DNA of 64,000 nucleotides from Psilocybe azurescens (taxonomy: Eukaryota > Basidiomycota > Agaricomycetes > Agaricales > Agrocybaceae): positions 310,001 to 374,000 of the forward strand of contig JAJIRX010000522.1 in the NCBI GenBank assembly GCA_023853785.1, in the 5' to 3' direction. Below, in pieces: positions 57,894 through 64,000 of the stretch. The translations under genes and the position numbers were made by a program. The notes under the pieces were generated by a model. The model did no database searches, was not told the DNA's origin, and saw nothing but the letters and a program-made list of their open reading frames with translations. How positions within the stretch are numbered: position 1 is the first letter of the stretch; each line of letters opens with the position of its first letter.

Positions 57894-60800
57894 GCGACAA
57901 CTTGCCTAGCAGGAGCGCTGGGGGAATTTTAAAAAGACAGGATGGGACAGGACGGACGGAAAGAGCCTTGAATGAAGGACCGAACAACGTATGAATGCAA
58001 TTCCTCATTTTTATTTTTTCCTTTTTCGAACACTTCTCAGGGGCACTTTTCCCATACGCTTGCAACTGACGTGCTCAAGATACAGCACTGCTACTGTGTT
58101 CAGGGTACAGATGTCCACTGGAATATGAGCTATCGATACATATACCAGCTATCTCTCCGACTAATAAACGTCAATGACAGACACATCACAACCATGCTGT
58201 TTTGGATGAATTTGTTGGCATGACTGGGGTGCTTGAGCGCCGGTTGTTTTCTGCCACATGAATGATCCATGATTCTATGATGCTCCATAGGCAACATTTG
58301 GAGATATACACAGTCCTCTTTGACCGGAATGATGTGGAACGGGTACATATGTGTGTTGAACGGTGCGAATCACTGGCAGTGGAAGTTCAAATTTGAGGTT
58401 CCGCCGCTCAGGTTGGTTGAAACTTGAACGTTTGAACCTCAACCACGGCCATCTACTGACGTTGCCCACCGCCTGTCTCCCGTTCACCATCTAACCTGAG
58501 ACTCACATTCATACTAACGATCAAAACTACTGCGAATGTCCCGTACATGGACACAGGATCAAATATCTGAATACAAAGCCGAAAGGGACAAAAAGAGAAA
58601 AAACCAAGGACTGTGTCCCTTCGATGAGCTCTCCGACGCCGAGAAAGAAAGCTGCTCTGGCAGCACAGCGCGCAGAGCTGCTTAAGACTACTCTACACAC
58701 TATGATTTCTTCAGCTTGGGCCGTAGAGCGCTATCCTCTGTCTGTTTCCTCTGCTCCATCTTCTGGTGTGCTTGAACTTCCCCGTAACTACCTCTCGACC
58801 TCCGGGTGTGACCGCGTATGTTCACTATGCGGACTAGCTATCACAGCAGTCATTGCGAGTCTTACTTCACTTTTCTCCATAGATAAAATTTGGGAAGGTG
58901 CAAACCTCGCAGTACTCACATATCAATACTACGACGAGAACGTCGATTCAAAGTCATATTCTGGCACAAACTACCTAGCCGCGGACGGCGCAATTCACCC
59001 TAAGAGGTAATTAGGAGCAACTTCTCGCTCGTGTCTCGAGTACACTTCTCTATGACCTCAGGCTGACCCAAAGGCATGAGATAGGCATGAATATCTAGGC
59101 CCAAGCCCAAAGATCGCTGGATTCCGCTTGTCACCGCAGGGGTTGTAGAAACTTTATTCTGGGATCACCACCTAGGAGACGCGGTGGGCCGGAAAAAGAC
59201 CATGGGAGGTCGAGCTTGAGTTCGACCCGGTGGTCGAAAGTTGGTTTGTCACAGAACTTACATAGATTCCTTGAGATTGTTTTCCGCGATATCATATTTG
59301 TTTTGGGACAGCCCAGAGTAGAGTAGACGGCTTCGATGCTCAGTCCGACTGTCGGGAAAATTGAGATTGACAGATATAGGTAGATATGTTCATATCAACA
59401 TATATTAGTCAGTCAGCTTTCCAGCCGGAATAAATATTTCAAAAAGCCTCCATATCGTATTACCTGAATGTCAATAGCTTCCCTGAGGATGTTCCTTGTT
59501 ACGAAGGTTAAATCTGTGTACATTCTTTTATTTTAGAACAAACTTCCTTTCTGCAGCATGATCTCAAATAGGTTCAGCCATTCAAATGTGTCTACCTCAC
59601 GTATCAATCTACAGAGAATTGGACGGAGGATCGCGACATTATGTGTTGCAATCCAAATTTCCACCAGCACGAACAGTACGGCTGTAATGATTAATGAGGA
59701 TAGCCTGGAATCGCAGTAGCCCACCTGCGTTTATTATTGGGATGTCGACTACCCTCCTAGAAGGTTGTCGATTTAGCGTTAATTTATGATTTCACCCGAA
59801 ACAAATGGAAACCTTATACAATATGGAACAATTGTCAAATTTATGCCGAAGCCAATGGCTTCTCATTTGTGTGGATGGAATATATTGTCTGGGGAGCTCT
59901 CCTATGTCCTATTTTTGAATCCGATGCCAGGCTTCTTTATATTGTAGACATCGTCGATGGGGACATGTTCTTATAAGTAAATGGTTGGTCATAATGTAAT
60001 AACATTGGCAAGAATGGTTTTTATGTGGACGTCAGTCTTTAAATTATGACGACGTTGGTTGACGAGGGGTGGTATTCACCTCCAGCTGAGGATTGAACAG
60101 TGCTTATAATGAGCGCCTGTGATTGGTGCTACGGAAGTGGACAAGTACTTGTCATACACATAAGTGCTTACATGACTCGCTAATATGCTGATAAGTCTGC
60201 CTGCAGAGACGGACCAGCTCTTATGAGACCAGTTGCAAGCCCTGACATGCTAAATTGGGTTTTTCCGACAACGGTTAAGTGATTACGAGCAAAAAATTTT
60301 CATCTCAATTCCTGAACGATTTAGAGATCAAAGTTGAGTGATCTGATGCGGTTGTATTTACACAGGGCCTACTTATTCGGTTGGACATCTCGCGGATGGT
60401 CGCAATGTAAGATTTCCATATTTAGCGACACGCGACTTGATTAGATAACATTGAAATTGCCTCCAGCCTCATAGGGGTTTCACACATCACCAAAAGCTTG
60501 TGCCAGGGTAATCGTACACCTAACCCTTCACATACCATTTTTAGGTACACAATTTCGCCACCTTGGATATCAGAGCCTGGGTAGATACTCTAGCATAAGG
60601 CGGTGCGTCTCAGCGCCATGATGCAAAAATCGACACCTCACAATGGTTGGGCAGGCTAACCATTCGAGGGGATAAAAACAGTAATTCGCCGCGCTTCCAT
60701 TATTGAGATCAGAATCACTGCCATCATCACTTGATTATTATTTTTGATTCTGTTTATTATCGCGCAACAAGCACTCTACGCTATTGTATCTACTAGAACT

Positions 60801-61352
60801 CAGTTCGTTGAGAGCAACGAGCTTGTATATCTAAGGGACATCGCTTGATTTGCTGTCCTTTTCTTTTGTTAATGTAACTTACCTCTGATCTTCCCCATGT
60901 TTATGCTATATCGTGATCATATGCACATCACATGATATCGATGTCTGGAGAGACTATGTTTATGCTCCAGGGCTGTGGTTCAACTACGGGGATCCATTTC
61001 GTCCCTTCCATTGTTTGCTAATCTTTTGTGCACCCTGTGTCAATCGACATGTATCAAGATTTAAAGGCAACATCAGGCTGTTCACACGGGGTGCCTTATG
61101 GCTGGGCAAGCTCCTATCCCAGCCAATAGTCACGGCCATGTAAGGGGCTCGTCGAAACTGATTTCAGCATGAGGTGACACTCTCTTTAGCTTCTCAAGCC
61201 ATAGACTCGTAAATAATGAGTCCATACAGATATTTCCATTATAATTATACAAGCACAAACGTCTAAGCTAGCATTAAATATAGTAAACGCTCAGTACAAA
61301 AAGCAGTATTGCCCACGGCGCATGTGGCTGTTGAAGGTACCGTAAAAACAAA
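57894..61352. other. 3.4 kb without a supported gene
   Basis: One open frame of 128 codons (58624-59010 +, MSSPTPRKKAALAAQRAELL..) overlaps a 49-codon frame from 58536 in another phase. Neither shows a family motif, codon pattern or splice sites that I could use. The rest (59020-61350) is AT-rich with many stops in all phases and a TATA-like cluster near 60680. No repeat shared with the kinase array is visible. Confidence 0.4.
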
Positions 61353-63387
61353 TCACTCCTTCGTTCGAGATCTCCGCTGAATGATGGTTATAAGAAGAGT
61401 GTCCCATTCTCTATCTGTATGCCTGGCCTTGAAGGGAACAGGAGCACGAGTGCACTGGAAGGGAGACGGACGCGACACCTTGCCAATATCGATCGCTCGT
61501 GTCGTGAAAACAATCTTCAGAAAATCGACATGGCGGTCTTCATGATCCAGATCGTACGTGTGTGGTGGTACCCCGCTAGATCCATAACCGAATGTAAGAA
61601 ACCCTTTACTTTTCAGTGGGGACTCAACCAGATATCCTGTTTTGGACCCGAAGTCTCATAAAGGGAGGCTATTCTCATGGTCACGCGTGAGATTTGTATA
61701 AAAATAGAGGAGGTGGTTGACACACCAATGGAGAGATTGTTATTGTTGAAGAAAAACAGGTAAGGGTACAGGTCACAGGCGCTGTTGTTGACCAGCTTGA
61801 GACCATAGGGTGCCCCCTCCTCGACCCTCAAAATCGACAATACCATTATGAAAGAGGTTTTGACCTTCTGGTACAAAGTTCCTCCAGTCCAGCTCGTTGG
61901 AATCGTCCAATTTGTAGAATTCCACGTCAATCTTGTTGATGATGTTGGAGTTTATATTGACGTGGTCCAATTCGCGGTAGTAGCATGCGATTCCGCTGAG
62001 AACCCGCCCAAATTCTGTCAATTCTGTCGTATCAATAGTTGGATATTGCCTGTTGAAACCGTAGTCCGTTACACGACGGTCTTGGAGTTGGAATGTCACC
62101 TCGTCGGTATCTCCCATCGAAGCTTGAAGATGCGCGCTAGTCATATTTTCTTCGTTGACTAGCGTAACATTTTGCAGCTCGTCGCTAAGTTTGCTTTTGA
62201 TGAGCTTCGTAAAGATATCCCGAAATTTGTCCTCCCGGGGAATGAAAAGTCGCAAATATTCTTGCTGGCCAGGGTTAATTTGAATCGCAACACAGGGGTG
62301 GAGCAGCCGTAGTCCAGGAGCATGCTTCATCATGGCATAGAATGCATTTAATGATTCGACAATAGCTGTCTCTCCTGTGTTTTCGAAAGACGCGTCTCTC
62401 TGGGAGTAAATGGCGAAATGGGCACCAATAGCGATACCGTGGGCAGAGCCTGCGTCTAATATTAGACGGCGCACAGTTGTAACTTCACCAGACGATGATG
62501 TTTGATCAGGTTCCCTAAATTCGATTTTATAGTGAGGACTCAGAGTGCAGGAAAGCTTTGCATCGAACAGAAATCTGTGCTTGTTAAAGCCTTTGCATTG
62601 GGGATTTTGTCTGGAAAAGTAAAATATCAATTGGTAGCCTTAAAGGTTCATTTGAGCGTACTTACTGCGAAATAGGTTTCATGCGAGGGAGTACGTCGCA
62701 GTACCTTAGCTGGTCTAACGGTACGGTGCGGAAAAGATCAAGGAGAGCAGTAGAGAAAAGCCCACCATCCCGATGTTCGTGGGCCTTCTCTGTTGAGGCG
62801 CAGGCGGCGAGAAGCATATGCGATCTGAGTCCTGAGTGCGAATATCTACCGATTTTGGATCCTTGGGAAATTTCTCGGTCGATATCTGGATTGTAGGCAG
62901 CCGGCGGAAGGTCGATTGAGCGAACGCGGATTTCATTATTTTGGGGTCCTCTTGTCCTAGATGCAGAGTGGCAGCAATCCATGATGACCGTCTATAGTAG
63001 ACACGGTAGGGTCAAAAAGAACATAAAGTGTTTTAAAGGGAGCTTACAATATTGTCTCCCTTCTTTTCCGCAATTCGATCTATCCACATTCCAATTTCCA
63101 TATCAGAAATACAGGGAACTTCCTTCCCCTTTCTGTACAATAATCGTATGGGACCACCATTTGAATCCAATGTTTCTCCCCATCTGGTGTTTGATGTAGA
63201 ATTTCGCCGCCGTGACCAGCGTAGAAGATGACGATCGGGTCGCCCTCACCGATGAGAGGGTTGTTAGCCAGGTCTTTGAAAGCCTTCTCGATTGCGTGAC
63301 GGGTTGCATCTCGGCCCAATAGCAGCATGATATGGGATAACCAGTGGGTGATTGATACTTGTTTATTCCTACAAGTAAGGCAAACAT
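61353..63387 (-). CDS. Caspase-fold (peptidase C14) protein, possibly damaged
   Basis: Metacaspase-like protein of the type multiplied in mushrooms, with a caspase p20 domain and a long C-terminal region of unknown role. It starts FALLVGINKYQ (63385). The catalytic His block is IVIFYAGHGGEILH (about 63200) and the catalytic Cys block is VIMDCCHSAS (about 62960), after an intron whose upstream exon ends KKGDNI. Then HMLLAACASTEKAHE and DGGLFSTALLDLF. The C-terminal part has QNPQCKGFNKHRFLFD, GSAHGIAIGAHFAIYS, ACYYRELDHVN and a last segment GYGSSGVPPHTYDLDHED.. ending RRSRTKE at 61353. Between KYQSPTGYP and LLLGRDATRHAIEKAF about 25-30 residues normally present are missing, with a phase change. 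Further one-base breaks occur near 63115 and in the G5 run near 61812. An upstream exon before 63387 is possible. Confidence 0.8.
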
Positions 63388-64000
63388 GCGGGTGGAGGTC
63401 GGGCTGTTAAAACGATCGTCAGCCCAGGAAACTTGGAGTTAGGAAAGAATTCGGACCTCGGACGGTGGGTCGACTGCTCACAACTCATTAAAAATATGAG
63501 ACGGTCACCTGTAAAGATAGAAAATGATGGTGATTGAAAGTAACTGAACTTGAATTTTGAACACGAAAGGAATGAAGGTTATCAGGATTCGAATTGTGAA
63601 GGAAGTTGCAGAGTGCCTGGTCCAATATATAAGAACATTCCGCTCACGGGGGTATAATACCGACATAAAGGCATTATACCCCCATGAAGGTATCCACATC
63701 CAGCTGCAAGAGTCAGGGATTCTGGTCAGCGATAATCGAATAAAGGTATTATTACCACAAATTCCTATCGTCGGTTGATCCTGGCAACGACCTGACAGGC
63801 AACATGAACTCGGTGTCTAATTCTAGGGTCGAGTTGTCCATGAGCGCCTTTCATAAAGGTAATTATGATTCGTAATTTTTAGCTGAAGTTGCTCGCGGGA
63901 CAGCCGACGCCCAAGGCCACACCGAGAAGCTCGGAGGACGTGTTCAGGGAAATAATCCATGAGGATTAATTGGCCTATTCTTATCTGAGGAACAATTGTT
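63388..64000. other. Right edge, nothing recognised
   Basis: It contains at most an upstream exon of the caspase gene (a TTTTAACAG-type acceptor is visible near 63407). The small open frames near 63500-63780 have no recognisable product. Confidence 0.4.

Noticed and set aside
58624..59010. 128-codon frame MSSPTPRKKAALAAQR..
   Set aside because: No family match in my knowledge, overlaps another small frame, no splice or promoter support. Kept only as a note in the gap entry.

Overview
The window is nuclear DNA from a filamentous mushroom-type fungus (Agaricomycetes, Basidiomycota), not a bacterium. The evidence is many short introns (about 50-70 bases, GT..AG), FunK1-type fungal kinases, an OTT_1508-like deaminase, a capsular-associated SGNH protein, chromodomain Ty3/gypsy retrotransposons, and single-copy eukaryotic genes (ISY1, CSN1, NOP53). 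I cannot name the species.

Layout. 0-7.2 kb: splicing factor ISY1 (+), a deaminase-like gene (-), a 2 kb stretch without a clear gene, a UbiA-type prenyltransferase (+) and an intron-containing tRNA-Ala(CGC). 7.66-24.1 kb: a three-part transposon nest. An old Ty3/gypsy chromovirus (TSD TGATG) is split in gag by a 4.2 kb inverted-repeat element and split in the integrase by a young 6.4 kb Ty3/gypsy element (TSD CCGGA) that carries a self-priming signal. 25-45.2 kb: one unidentified small gene, then an array of five FunK1 kinases and one kinase pseudogene, all on the - strand, with duplicated flanks. A stray copy of the 5' end of the neighbouring FHA gene lies inside the array. 45.6-55.3 kb: an FHA/AT-hook chromatin-type protein (+), COP9 signalosome subunit 1 (-), ribosome-biogenesis factor NOP53 (-) and a tRNA-Ala(UGC) (-). 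55.9-63.4 kb: a membrane-anchored SGNH hydrolase-like protein (-), 3.4 kb without a gene, and a caspase-fold (peptidase C14) protein (-).

The housekeeping genes are unrelated in function. The kinase array is the main lineage-specific expansion. It looks built by block duplication plus exchange of N- and C-lobes, because the two halves of the kinases group differently.

Nearly every multi-exon gene, including single-copy ones expected to be essential, has one-base frame breaks, mostly inside short homopolymers (A4, G5, C5). I read these mainly as consensus errors of a long-read assembly. Gene models are therefore given as spans with introns where I could place them, and breaks are noted rather than treated as proof of pseudogenes.
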